The notes beneath the pieces were generated by a model. That model had not been told where the DNA came from and made no database searches. It saw nothing but the letters and a program-made list of their open reading frames with translations. A stretch of 64,000 nt of DNA from Pelagibacter sp052048135 (lineage in GTDB: Bacteria > Pseudomonadota > Alphaproteobacteria > Pelagibacterales > Pelagibacteraceae): assembly GCF_052048135.1 (NCBI RefSeq), contig NZ_JBNAIM010000001.1, positions 59,285 to 123,284 of the forward strand. Reading direction: 5' to 3'. The position numbers and the translations under genes are program-made. Positions 47,474 to 56,258 of the stretch are shown here, piece by piece (position 1 is the stretch's first letter; every line of letters begins with the position of its first letter).

Positions 47474-48496
47474 ATGCAAAATTTTCAAAAATTTTTATAT
47501 CATTATGGAAATTATTTTTTTAAAAAAGATTTTAAACATTTGATTCTACACGTAACAAATCATTGTAACTTTAGATGTGCACATTGTTTTGTTGATTTTA
47601 CAAATCCACCTAAAGATTTGAAAACAGTTGATTATGAAAAAATTTCAAAGAGAGTAAATGATTTATTTTGGTTAGATATTGCAGGTGGAGAGCCGTTTCT
47701 TAAAAAAAATTTATTTGAAGTAGTTAATTTATTTAAAAAACAAATAGTTACTATTCCAACAAATGGTTGGCTTAAACAAAATATTCTAGATCAAATTGAA
47801 CAAATGAATAGAGATTGTGAAATAGTAATTAACTTAAGTCTTGATGGATTGGAAAAAAATCATAATATAATTCGAAAAAATAATCAAAGTTGGGAAAAGG
47901 TTTGGGATACATTTGAGTCTTTAAAAAAAATTGAAAATATAAAAATAAGATTTATTTCAGTAATTCACCAAGATAATTATCATGAGATAATTGAATTAAT
48001 GAAGTTAGTTCAAAAAAGAGGGGCAGATTTTCACTCTGTTATTTTATTGCGTGGAGATCCGTTAGATCCTAAAATTAAATTACCGTCCTTCGAGGTTTTA
48101 GAAAAAATTTCAAAAGATATATTTAATATTCTTGAAAATTATAATTATGGAACTGGCAATTTATCTGCAAAAATTTTAAGAAATTATCACAGGTATATGT
48201 GGAAGTCTTCTATAGAAACTTTAAAACAAAAAACTCAAATTGTTCCTTGTTTAGCTGGTCAAAGTCATTTAGTTGTTTGGGGTAATGGAGATGTTTCATC
48301 TTGTGAAATGTTACCTGCAGTTGGCAATGTAGCTAAGAATGATTTAAATGAAATCGTTAATGGTGAAAAATTTAAAAAACAAGTAAAAAGCATTGTTAAC
48401 AAGGAATGCCATTGCACACATAATTGTGCTTTAATAACATCAATTTTATTTAATCCAAAAAAATGGCCAAACTTGATTTATCAAAAAAAACCTTAA
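47474..48496 (+). CDS. Radical SAM/SPASM-like protein
   Basis: A 340-residue radical SAM enzyme. The cluster-binding CxxxCxxC is Cys31-Cys35-Cys38 in TNHCNFRCAHCF, followed by LDIAGGEPFLKKN (SAM contact). The C-terminal part (VVWGNGDVSSCEMLPAVGNV and KECHCTHNCALI) has further cysteines of the SPASM/twitch type for an auxiliary cluster. Such enzymes in glycan clusters can dehydrate or epimerise sugars, or modify peptides. No peptide substrate gene is adjacent. It overlaps the following GT2 gene by 34 bases, so a sugar- or glycan-linked role is more likely. Confidence 0.87.
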   Translation: MQNFQKFLYHYGNYFFKKDFKHLILHVTNHCNFRCAHCFVDFTNPPKDLKTVDYEKISKRVNDLFWLDIAGGEPFLKKNLFEVVNLFKKQIVTIPTNGWLKQNILDQIEQMNRDCEIVINLSLDGLEKNHNIIRKNNQSWEKVWDTFESLKKIENIKIRFISVIHQDNYHEIIELMKLVQKRGADFHSVILLRGDPLDPKIKLPSFEVLEKISKDIFNILENYNYGTGNLSAKILRNYHRYMWKSSIETLKQKTQIVPCLAGQSHLVVWGNGDVSSCEMLPAVGNVAKNDLNEIVNGEKFKKQVKSIVNKECHCTHNCALITSILFNPKKWPNLIYQKKP

Positions 48497-49404
48497 AAAA
48501 AAAAATTTTATTATGTATTCTTTATCATGATAAAAAAATAAATTTAAAAAAACTTTTAAATAAAATTCAATTAAAATTTATTCAAGAAGTTCTTATAATA
48601 AATGATGGTATTAAATATCATTTTAAAGATAAAAGATATGGATCAATAAAATTTATTAATGAACCAAAAAAAAAATTTTCAATTCCAATAAATAGAAATA
48701 TTGCTTTGAAATATGCAAAAAAAAAAAAATTTGATTTAATATTATTTTTAGACTCAGATATAATCCCTCAAAAAAGATTAGTTGAAAATCATTTAAAAGC
48801 TCATATTCGGCATCCCGAAACATCTATCATTGGTGGTCCGGTTTTACCCTCATTTAAAATTAAAAATTTTAACTTTTGGGAATTTTTAGATGGAAGATTA
48901 TCTTGGTTTACATCTGTTGATAATAATTTATCTCATTATGTAAGATGGCCATATCATTTACCTACATGCAATTTAAGTATTCAGATTAGCAAGTTGTTGC
49001 AAAAAAAAATTTTATTTAATGAAATAATCCAGACAGGGGAAGATGCAGATTTATTTAGTCAAATAAGAAAAAAAAAATTAAAGGCTTTTTTTGACAAGGA
49101 TTGCAAAGTTGAACACAATGATAGAAAAAATTTTTTGAGTTTTATCAATCATCATTTGAAATGGGGAAGACACCAATATTATAATTTGTTTAAGTTAGAT
49201 AAAAAAAAAATAATTGAATTTTTATTCATTATTTTATTTCCATTTATTTATCCGATTTTAATTGTGTTACAAACCTTTTTTGTTATAAAAAAATGGTGTT
49301 CTAAAAATATCTTTTATATTTTTTTATTACCTATATTTCTTTTAATTTTCTCACTAAAATCTTTAGCAACATATTTTGAGAGTTATAATAGTTTTTTTAA
49401 GTGA
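48463..49404 (+). CDS. Glycosyltransferase family 2
   Basis: A 313-residue GT2 protein with a C-terminal hydrophobic end. NRNIALKYAKKKKFDLILFLDSDI... contains the LDSD metal/nucleotide motif near residue 103; then IIGGPVLPSF and IQTGEDADLFSQIRKKK carry the acceptor-side ED residues. Hydrophobic segments near 255-275 and 285-305 suggest membrane attachment. The start at 48463 lies 34 bases inside the radical SAM gene, suggesting translational coupling; a later start is possible. It converges with a minus-strand methyltransferase gene (22-base overlap). Confidence 0.82.
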   Translation: MAKLDLSKKTLKKKILLCILYHDKKINLKKLLNKIQLKFIQEVLIINDGIKYHFKDKRYGSIKFINEPKKKFSIPINRNIALKYAKKKKFDLILFLDSDIIPQKRLVENHLKAHIRHPETSIIGGPVLPSFKIKNFNFWEFLDGRLSWFTSVDNNLSHYVRWPYHLPTCNLSIQISKLLQKKILFNEIIQTGEDADLFSQIRKKKLKAFFDKDCKVEHNDRKNFLSFINHHLKWGRHQYYNLFKLDKKKIIEFLFIILFPFIYPILIVLQTFFVIKKWCSKNIFYIFLLPIFLLIFSLKSLATYFESYNSFFK

Positions 49405-50171
49405 TATACTGTTATGTAAGGATGTAATTTTAGTAAAGGTACAATTTTACTAAAGCCAATAACTCTAAGAATTTTCGACCTATTATATTCTGCTTGAAAC
49501 ATGAGTTTTTTTTTTGAAACAATTGTAAATCCGTTGTTATATATTACTTTTTCTAATTCTTTTGGGTATCGTCTAAATCCATGATGATTTTTTTGAATCT
49601 TGATTTTTTTATTATTGGTAATTTTTAGGGAATATTTAATTAAATTTTCGAATGGTAAAATACAATTATCTAAAAAATTAATAAATACACTATCATTACT
49701 TCTAAAAAATAAGTAAAAATTTCCATTATCTATCATCGTTTTTTGAATATTTTTAAAAAAAATATTTAATTCTTTTTCATTAAATAAATATATTATCCCA
49801 GGTGCAAATACATTGTCATATTTTGAATTTGTTTGAAAATCTTTTGAAATAATATCTGTTATTATATAATTAATTTTTTTATTATACTTTGAATATTCTT
49901 CATTTATATCTGATGCGGTGATATTAAATTTTTTTGACAAATGGTATTCTAAATGACCCCATCCGCTACCAATCGATAAGTTACTACCATATAATTTTTC
50001 AGATAAATATTCATATATATATTTAGAAAAATCTTTATTAAAAAAGTCAAATTCAAAAAGTTTATCAAGATCAGAAAAATCTTTTTTTATCTGATGTGAG
50101 GTATATTCTAATACAGAGGAAAAGTTTTCATTGTTATTATCCTCTAAAGTATATTTGTACCAATTTCTCAA
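49383..50171 (-). CDS. SAM-dependent methyltransferase-like protein
   Basis: A 262-residue class I methyltransferase-like protein. SNLSIGSGWGHLEYHLSKKF carries the motif I glycine loop (IGSGWGH) and ITASDIN the acidic residue at the end of strand 2. DNVFAPGIIYLFNEKEL is the motif IV/V area. Substrate unknown; sugar or lipid methylation is plausible from context. It is the first of three minus-strand genes (49383-51867) that form an island within the plus-strand operon, and it overlaps the phosphatase gene by 4 bases. Confidence 0.72.
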   Translation of the reverse strand: MRNWYKYTLEDNNNENFSSVLEYTSHQIKKDFSDLDKLFEFDFFNKDFSKYIYEYLSEKLYGSNLSIGSGWGHLEYHLSKKFNITASDINEEYSKYNKKINYIITDIISKDFQTNSKYDNVFAPGIIYLFNEKELNIFFKNIQKTMIDNGNFYLFFRSNDSVFINFLDNCILPFENLIKYSLKITNNKKIKIQKNHHGFRRYPKELEKVIYNNGFTIVSKKKLMFQAEYNRSKILRVIGFSKIVPLLKLHPYITVYHLKKLL

Positions 50172-50923
50172 TTATTTATTTTTCTCTTCAAGATATTTTT
50201 ACTAAAATGATGAAAATTATTAAATTTATGTTTTACAATAAGTTTATCTTCATCTTTACTTATAATATAAAATCCACCTTCGTTTAAATCAAAAACAAAT
50301 CCGGCAGGATATTCATCGACAACTCGTTCCTCTATAACACCGTTATGAGCACTTATAATTGTATTTTCCCCTTTTTCATACGGAACACTAAGTAAAACAT
50401 TCCTTACATTGTTGTAATGAAAATCCTCTGTTTCGTTCCAAGGGCCATAATGAACAAGTTCATTTTCAATTATATCTATTCTACCCAATGCTAACATTGC
50501 AGTTTGTCTTGCTCTACAACTAGGGCTTGAAACAATTACATTAATATTTAAATTAATTTTTTTGAAATATTCTCCCATTATTTTTGCCTGCTCAAGTCCT
50601 CTTGATGACAAACAGACAGCTTTATTAAAGGAAGAGTTTTCAGCTAGTATATTATTTTCTAATTCAATTGCGTCATAAAACTTTACGTCTAACCATTTCT
50701 CTCTCTCAGCATGTCTAAAAAATAAAATATAACCAGGATTATCTAGAATTTCTTCAAACCATTTTTTATCTTCTTCTAAATAGTTTGTGTAGGTTGCGGC
50801 TCTACTTAGCTTAGTAATAACCTTATCTTTTTTTTCGTATAAAAATACAAGTGATGAAAATGTAATGATTAATATACAAACATATAAAAATATTTTTTCA
50901 ATTAATAAAATATATTTTTTCAT
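50168..50923 (-). CDS. Membrane-anchored histidine phosphatase family protein
   Basis: A histidine phosphatase (phosphoglycerate-mutase-like) domain behind an N-terminal membrane segment. The catalytic core is ILFFRHAEREKW (Arg-His), with INVIVSSPSCRARQTAML and IISAHNGVIEE supplying the second Arg and His. A 23-residue hydrophobic stretch (IFLYVCILIITFSSLVFLY) near the start suggests a signal anchor with the domain facing the periplasm. I use the ATG at 50923 (MKKYILL); another ATG is four codons upstream. It could remove phosphate from a glycan or lipid carrier. Substrate is unknown. Confidence 0.78.
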   Translation of the reverse strand: MKKYILLIEKIFLYVCILIITFSSLVFLYEKKDKVITKLSRAATYTNYLEEDKKWFEEILDNPGYILFFRHAEREKWLDVKFYDAIELENNILAENSSFNKAVCLSSRGLEQAKIMGEYFKKINLNINVIVSSPSCRARQTAMLALGRIDIIENELVHYGPWNETEDFHYNNVRNVLLSVPYEKGENTIISAHNGVIEERVVDEYPAGFVFDLNEGGFYIISKDEDKLIVKHKFNNFHHFSKNILKRKINN

Positions 50924-51003
50924 GTGAAAATACATTTCGTTATATCATTTTTTTATTTATTTAATAATTCATTTTTTTTAGAATGATTTTAAATTATTAG
51001 CAT

Positions 51004-51867
51004 TTATTTATATGAAATTAAACAATGCCAATGATCACCATCATAATCATAAAAAAAAGGATATTTGAACGAATAATATTTTGTAATCCATTCACATTTC
51101 TCAAAGAAAATTTTTGAGCCATTACCCCAAGGATAATCTGCAAATTTTAAAATTTCCCCAGCTGGTAATATTTTGTGATATCTATTACATGTATATAAGT
51201 AAGATTTATTACTTTTTATAATATCAAAGTAATTTTTAATATCAGAAAATTTCATTTCTTGAAAAGAAGAAAAATTCACAAATAAATCTATATTATAGTC
51301 TTTTAGAAGGTGCGCATTGTCAGGTGGTATCAAAAATAATTTTATATTTGTTTTTTTTAAATCCTCTACTTTTTCAACTACTGAAATATTTTCATCTTTT
51401 AAAATATTATATTTTTTTAATATTAAATAATCATGTATTAGAACCTCACTTAAATTAATTGAATAAATTTTTGCTTCAGGGTAAATAGATAACATTCCAG
51501 ATAAAAAGTTAATTTTTCCATCTCCGATAACACACGCTGAATTAATTTTATGCTTTATATTTTCGTTGATTTTTCTAAAAAAATATATGTGTTGAATATT
51601 ATCTATGTTAATAAGTCTATTCTGTTTTTTAAAAAAATTTTTATATTTTCTATATTCTTCACTTTTAAATATTTCATTTCCATAAATTTTTTTTTGTAAA
51701 ATTTTGTGCAAAAAATTTGATATAAAATTATTTTTAGTAAAAGATCCAAAACCTAAGAATTTTTTTGTATCAAGATATCTTTCATTATCAAGTCTATCTA
51801 TCCAGAATGAAGATTTATATTCATTTGATTTTTTCAAATAATAGTTTAATTTTTGTAGAATACTCAC
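51004..51867 (-). CDS. Putative sugar O-methyltransferase
   Basis: A protein of about 287 residues resembling the 'putative sugar O-methyltransferase' family. CVIGDGKINFLSGMLSIYPE is the SAM loop region, then INLSEVLIHDYLILKKYN, LFVNFSSFQEMKF and YTCNRYHKILPAGEIL with late PWGNGSK. I start it at GTG 51867, because longer frames would run over the ATG of the divergent dehydrogenase gene (51905). Upstream starts up to 52005 remain possible. It likely O-methylates a glycan residue. Confidence 0.68.
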   Translation of the reverse strand: MSILQKLNYYLKKSNEYKSSFWIDRLDNERYLDTKKFLGFGSFTKNNFISNFLHKILQKKIYGNEIFKSEEYRKYKNFFKKQNRLINIDNIQHIYFFRKINENIKHKINSACVIGDGKINFLSGMLSIYPEAKIYSINLSEVLIHDYLILKKYNILKDENISVVEKVEDLKKTNIKLFLIPPDNAHLLKDYNIDLFVNFSSFQEMKFSDIKNYFDIIKSNKSYLYTCNRYHKILPAGEILKFADYPWGNGSKIFFEKCEWITKYYSFKYPFFYDYDGDHWHCLISYK

Positions 51868-51904
51868 GTAAAAACAATATATACACTTATTATTAATAAA
51901 AAAT

Positions 51905-52840
51905 ATGAAATTTAATATTTTAATTACAGCATTTCCTTTTGTAAATGAATATAAAAAATTGAGAAAACTTTTTAAAAAACATAATTTTAATATAAAAGTC
52001 ATCAAAACATCTCAATATTTAAAAGAAAAAGATCTTATTAAGGTTGTCGAGAACATTGACGGAATATTATGTGGAGATGATGAGATTAATGAAAATGTTT
52101 TGAAAAAAGCAAATAAACTTAAAGTACTATCAAAATGGGGCACTGGAATAGATTCAATAGATTTAGAAACATGTAAAAAATTAAAAATAAAAGTTTTTAA
52201 TACACCAGGAGCGTTTACTGAAAGTGTTGCAACACAAGCTTTGGCATTCATTTTAAATTTTAATAGAAAAATTTTAGAAAATGATAATAATATCAAAAAA
52301 GGAATTTGGAATAAGTTTGAAGGAGTCACTTTAGTAGGTAAAAAAATAGGAATAATTGGATTAGGTAATATAGGTTTAAGAATAGCAGAATTATTATTAC
52401 CATTTAAAAGCAAAATTTTTGGAAATGATATAAAGAAAATTAATAATAAAAAATTAAAAAAGCTAAAAGTAAACATTAAATCAAAAAATTATATATATAA
52501 AAATTGTGATATTATAATTATTGCTACAGATTTAAATACTTCAACGAGATATTTAATAAATAAAAAAACTTTAAAATTAATAAGAAAAAAACCCTTGTTA
52601 GTAAATATAGCAAGAGGTCCAATAATTAACGACCAAGCTCTAATTTTACTTTTAGAAAAAAAGATTATTGCGGGAGCTTGTTTGGATGTTTTTGAAAAAG
52701 AGCCTTTGCCTTTAAAATCAAAATTAAGAAAGTTTAAAAATGTTATTTTTACAAGTCACAATGCTTTCAATACGGTAGAAGAAGTAAACAAAGTTCATTT
52801 TAATACATATAAAAATTTAGTTTTAGGTTTAAAAAAATGA
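51905..52840 (+). CDS. D-2-hydroxyacid dehydrogenase (phosphoglycerate dehydrogenase-like)
   Basis: A 311-residue NAD-dependent 2-hydroxyacid dehydrogenase. LSKWGTGIDSIDLETCK is the substrate-domain Arg/Gly region, GKKIGIIGLGNIGLRIAELL is the NAD-binding loop, VNIARGPIINDQAL is the family signature, DVFEKEPLP has the catalytic Glu, and TSHNAFNT the catalytic His. It lacks the ACT regulatory domain of long serine-pathway SerA. In this glycan context it may provide a hydroxy-acid substituent (for example a glycerate- or lactate-like group) or a serine-type precursor. It overlaps rfbG by 4 bases. Confidence 0.85.
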   Translation: MKFNILITAFPFVNEYKKLRKLFKKHNFNIKVIKTSQYLKEKDLIKVVENIDGILCGDDEINENVLKKANKLKVLSKWGTGIDSIDLETCKKLKIKVFNTPGAFTESVATQALAFILNFNRKILENDNNIKKGIWNKFEGVTLVGKKIGIIGLGNIGLRIAELLLPFKSKIFGNDIKKINNKKLKKLKVNIKSKNYIYKNCDIIIIATDLNTSTRYLINKKTLKLIRKKPLLVNIARGPIINDQALILLLEKKIIAGACLDVFEKEPLPLKSKLRKFKNVIFTSHNAFNTVEEVNKVHFNTYKNLVLGLKK

Positions 52841-53916
52841 AAAATTTTAAGGAAAAATTAAATATTTATAAAAATAAAAAAATATTAATTACTGGACATA
52901 CTGGTTTCAAGGGGAGTTGGCTTAGCTTTTGGCTCAACTCTTTGGGTGCAAAAATTTATGGAATTTCAAACAATATTCCAACAAAACCATCTTTTTTTAA
53001 TGCCTGTGGTGTAGAAAAAATATCAAAAAATTATTATTTTGATATTAAAGACTATTTAAAAGTAAAAAAAACAATTTTTAAAATAAAACCTGATTTTATT
53101 TTTCATCTTGCTGCACAATCTTTAGTAAGCAAATCATATGACAATCCAAACTTAACGTGGGAGTCAAATTTAGTTGGAACAAAAAATGTTATAGAGAGTT
53201 TATTAAATTATAAAAAAAAATGTTCTGTAGTTCTTATTACTAGTGATAAATGTTATAAAAATATTGAAACACATAGACCTTATAATGAAAAAGATGTATT
53301 AGGTGGTCAAGATCCCTATAGCGCATCCAAAGCTAGTGCTGAAATTCTTTTTAATAGTTACTTTCAAAGTTTTTTTAAAGAGAGTAAACATATCAAAATT
53401 GCAACTGCTAGAGCTGGTAATGTTATAGGTGGAGGAGACTGGGCTGAAGATCGATTAATTCCAGATTGTATTAAACTTTGGAGTATAAATAAAAAAGTTG
53501 AAATAAGAAACCCAAAAGCGACACGACCATGGCAACATGTTTTAGAAGCTTTATCAGGTTATTTGCTTTTAGGTTATAATTTGAATGTAAATAAAAAAAT
53601 TTCAGGTGAGTCATTTAATTTTGGTCCAGATTTAAGAAAAACATTTGATGTAGCAACTATACTTAATTTAGCTCAAAAAAACTGGAAATACAGTAGATGG
53701 ATCATAAAAAAAAGACAGAATTTTAAATTTAAAGAAGCAAAACTTTTAAGTTTGAACTCAAACAAAGCTAGAAAAATTTTAAAATGGAAAATTAAAATTA
53801 GCATTAAGGATGTGATTAAATTTGTAATTTTATGGTATCAAACTTATTATTTTGACAAAAAAAACTTGTTAAAAATTACAAAAAAACAAATTAATTTTTT
53901 CGAGAATTTGATATGA
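52837..53916 (+). CDS. rfbG: CDP-glucose 4,6-dehydratase
   Basis: RfbG removes water from CDP-glucose to form CDP-4-keto-6-deoxyglucose. The protein (359 aa) starts with KKILITGHTGFKGSWLSFWL, the distinctive GHTGFKGSW of the family, and has HLAAQSLVSKSYDNPNLTWE, ITSDKCYKN, DPYSASKASAE (Tyr/Lys pair) and ATARAGNVIGGGDWAEDRLI. Length and motifs agree fully. It is coupled by 4-base overlaps to the 2-hydroxyacid dehydrogenase gene before and to rfbF after. Confidence 0.93.
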   Translation: MKNFKEKLNIYKNKKILITGHTGFKGSWLSFWLNSLGAKIYGISNNIPTKPSFFNACGVEKISKNYYFDIKDYLKVKKTIFKIKPDFIFHLAAQSLVSKSYDNPNLTWESNLVGTKNVIESLLNYKKKCSVVLITSDKCYKNIETHRPYNEKDVLGGQDPYSASKASAEILFNSYFQSFFKESKHIKIATARAGNVIGGGDWAEDRLIPDCIKLWSINKKVEIRNPKATRPWQHVLEALSGYLLLGYNLNVNKKISGESFNFGPDLRKTFDVATILNLAQKNWKYSRWIIKKRQNFKFKEAKLLSLNSNKARKILKWKIKISIKDVIKFVILWYQTYYFDKKNLLKITKKQINFFENLI

Positions 53917-54605
53917 AAGTTGTGATATTAGCCGGTGGCTTGGGTACAAGATTGTCAGAATATACAAAATTAATACCAAAACCGATGGTAACTGTAGGTG
54001 GCAAACCAATAATTTATCACATAATGAAACATTATTATAATTATGGTTTTGATGATTTTATAATTGCAGCTGGTTATAAACAAAAAATTATTAAGGATTT
54101 CTTTAAAAAAAAAAAATTTAAATGGAAGATCAAAGTAATTGATACTGGTAAAAACACAATGACTGGAGGAAGAATAAGAAGACTTAAGAGATTTTTAAAT
54201 AATGATGATTTTTTAGTTACCTATGGAGACGGTATATCAAATGTAAATATTAAAAAGTTAATAAATTTTCACAAAAAAAATAAAAAAGTAGTCACTCTTA
54301 CAGCAGTAAGACCACCTGCGAGATTTGGATCAATAAAAATTTCCTCAAAATTTGTTAAATATTTTAAGGAAAAGTCTTCAATTGACGAGGGCTGGATAAA
54401 TGGCGGGTTTTTTGTAATGAATTCAAAAATATTCAACTATATAAAATCTGACAAAACTTATTTGGAAAGAAAACCATTCGAGGAATTGTCAAAAAACAAG
54501 CAATTGTTAGCTTATAAACATAAAGGTATATGGCATTGTATGGATACTAAACGAGATAGGGATAATATAAATAATCTCTTTAAACTTAAAAAAATTAAAT
54601 TTTAA
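53913..54605 (+). CDS. rfbF: Glucose-1-phosphate cytidylyltransferase
   Basis: RfbF makes CDP-glucose from CTP and glucose 1-phosphate, supplying RfbG. The protein begins KVVILAGGLGTRLSEYTKLI, with the nucleotide-binding loop, then PKPMVTVGGKPIIYHIM, FLVTYGDGISN (metal Asp) and INGGFFVMNSKIF. At 230 residues it is shorter than the usual ~257, mostly by a missing loop in the middle. It is followed after one base by a reductase/epimerase gene starting with TTG. Strong assignment given its partner rfbG. Confidence 0.92.
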   Translation: MKVVILAGGLGTRLSEYTKLIPKPMVTVGGKPIIYHIMKHYYNYGFDDFIIAAGYKQKIIKDFFKKKKFKWKIKVIDTGKNTMTGGRIRRLKRFLNNDDFLVTYGDGISNVNIKKLINFHKKNKKVVTLTAVRPPARFGSIKISSKFVKYFKEKSSIDEGWINGGFFVMNSKIFNYIKSDKTYLERKPFEELSKNKQLLAYKHKGIWHCMDTKRDRDNINNLFKLKKIKF

Positions 54606-54606
54606 A

Positions 54607-55518
54607 TTGAAAAAAAAAATTTTAGTTACAGGTGGAACTGGATTTTTAGGTTATCATTATTTAGCTTATTTAAGCAAAAAAAAAAATTTTTCATTATATT
54701 CATTATCAAGGAAGAAACCGCCATTATTTAAAAAATTAAAAAAAGTAAAATACTTAATTGGGGATTTATCCAATAAAAAAGATTTATATAAATTATCAAA
54801 AATTAGTTTTAACTATGTAATAAATTTTGCAGGCAATATAAATCATAAAGAAAAACTTAAAACTTTTAATTCACATTATGTGGGCGTAAAAAATTTAATT
54901 AATTGTTTAGATAAATCGAATTTGTTTAAATTTATTCAAATTGGGAGTTCAGTTGAATACGGAAAAATTGATTCCCCACATGTAGAAAAAAAAGGTGTAC
55001 CAAAAAATAAAAAAATATTTTCTACATATGGTCAATCAAAATTACTTTCGACAATCTTTTTAATGAAAGAAAATAAGATGAGAAAATTACCATCGGTAAT
55101 AATTAGACCTTATTTAATTTATGGACCTTTTCAATCTCTAGATAGATTAATACCAATTACAATTAATTCATGTTTGCAAAATAAAAATTTTGCTTGTTCA
55201 GATGGGTTTCAGTCAAGAGACTTTTTATATGTTACAGATGCAGTCAATTTTATATATAAAATGATGATTGGACCAGAAGTTGGTAAAATTTTTAATTTAG
55301 GTTCTGGTAAAAAAATAATGGTCAGAAATGTTATAAATAAGATAGTCAAACTTTGTAAAGGTGGAAAGCCAATATTTGGAAAGATAAAATTGAGAAAAGA
55401 TGAAATATTTGATTTATATCCCTCTATAAAATTAGCAAAATCGAAAAATTGGAAACCAAAAATAAGTTTGGATAAAGGTTTAAAATTAACACTTAGTTAT
55501 TATAAGAAAAATTTTTAA
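54607..55518 (+). CDS. NAD-dependent epimerase/reductase acting on CDP-sugar (abequose/paratose synthase-like)
   Basis: A 303-residue extended SDR enzyme. KILVTGGTGFLGYHYLAYL is the NAD site, QIGSSVEYGKIDSP the Ser region and YGQSKLLSTIFL the Tyr/Lys pair; RPYLIYGPFQSLDRLIPI follows. The start is TTG at 54607, one base after rfbF. By position it should reduce or epimerise the 4-keto sugar from RfbG. Without rfbH in the window, the product may be a CDP-6-deoxyhexose rather than a 3,6-dideoxyhexose. The exact reaction is inferred. Confidence 0.8.
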   Translation: MKKKILVTGGTGFLGYHYLAYLSKKKNFSLYSLSRKKPPLFKKLKKVKYLIGDLSNKKDLYKLSKISFNYVINFAGNINHKEKLKTFNSHYVGVKNLINCLDKSNLFKFIQIGSSVEYGKIDSPHVEKKGVPKNKKIFSTYGQSKLLSTIFLMKENKMRKLPSVIIRPYLIYGPFQSLDRLIPITINSCLQNKNFACSDGFQSRDFLYVTDAVNFIYKMMIGPEVGKIFNLGSGKKIMVRNVINKIVKLCKGGKPIFGKIKLRKDEIFDLYPSIKLAKSKNWKPKISLDKGLKLTLSYYKKNF

Positions 55519-55527
55519 AATTTAGCT

Positions 55528-56211
55528 TCAATCTAAAATTCTAATCACATCAAATGCTTCTGCTTTTTTAGCACCACACATTCCACCTCTATAAGTTTCA
55601 AGTGCATCAATATTTTTTAATGACCTAGGATGTGGATGTTTTCTTAGCTCTTTATTATAAAAACTTAAAAGTTTTCTTTTTTTTTTACAAAAATTTGTAA
55701 TATCAACAAATTTTTTAGGAATAAAAAATTGATTAGACGGACTGGCCCAATCTGTAGATGAAGGAACTTCGTAAGTATAAAATTCTTTAATTTTAAAATA
55801 TTCATTTGGTCTACAAGCGGTATAAGTACTTTCGAAAGTAATTCTGTGATCTATATTGTTGTCACCTGGATGATGTGTATAAATTACATTTGGTTTTATT
55901 TTTTTTAGTATATCAAATATCTTATTATTTATATAGTTGTGTTTATATTTATTTAATTCTAAATTTTCTAATCCTAAAAAATCTACAATCTTAAATTTTG
56001 CAAATTTTGAGGCATTGATAGCCATATTTTTTCTATCACTTATTTCTTTATATATTTTCTTATTTGATTTATCGCCATACCTTCCACCAACTCCATCTGA
56101 AATATATAAAATATTTACTTTATTACCGTATTTAATATTTTTTAAAATTGTTCCGCCGCATCCAAGAATCTCATCATCTGGGTGAGCAGCAATAATTAAA
56201 ATATTTTTCAT
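55528..56211 (-). CDS. PIG-L family N-deacetylase
   Basis: A 227-residue zinc-dependent deacetylase of the PIG-L/LmbE family. The signature AHPDDE is at residues 9-14 (NILIIAAHPDDEILGCGGTI), and the later HHPGDNNIDHRITFE gives the second His group. These enzymes remove acetyl from GlcNAc-type sugars, exposing an amine for other modification (for example formylation or aminoacylation, both encoded in this island). It lies on the minus strand, 9 bases after the convergent reductase gene. Confidence 0.9.
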   Translation of the reverse strand: MKNILIIAAHPDDEILGCGGTILKNIKYGNKVNILYISDGVGGRYGDKSNKKIYKEISDRKNMAINASKFAKFKIVDFLGLENLELNKYKHNYINNKIFDILKKIKPNVIYTHHPGDNNIDHRITFESTYTACRPNEYFKIKEFYTYEVPSSTDWASPSNQFFIPKKFVDITNFCKKKRKLLSFYNKELRKHPHPRSLKNIDALETYRGGMCGAKKAEAFDVIRILD

Positions 56212-56258
56212 AAATTATTATGTTTTTAGCAAAAGAGGCTATATATACAATTGGTTTT

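Noticed and set aside
52012..52476. 154-codon minus-strand frame opposite the 2-hydroxyacid dehydrogenase
   Set aside because: Antisense to the NAD-binding domain of a recognised enzyme; no independent support.
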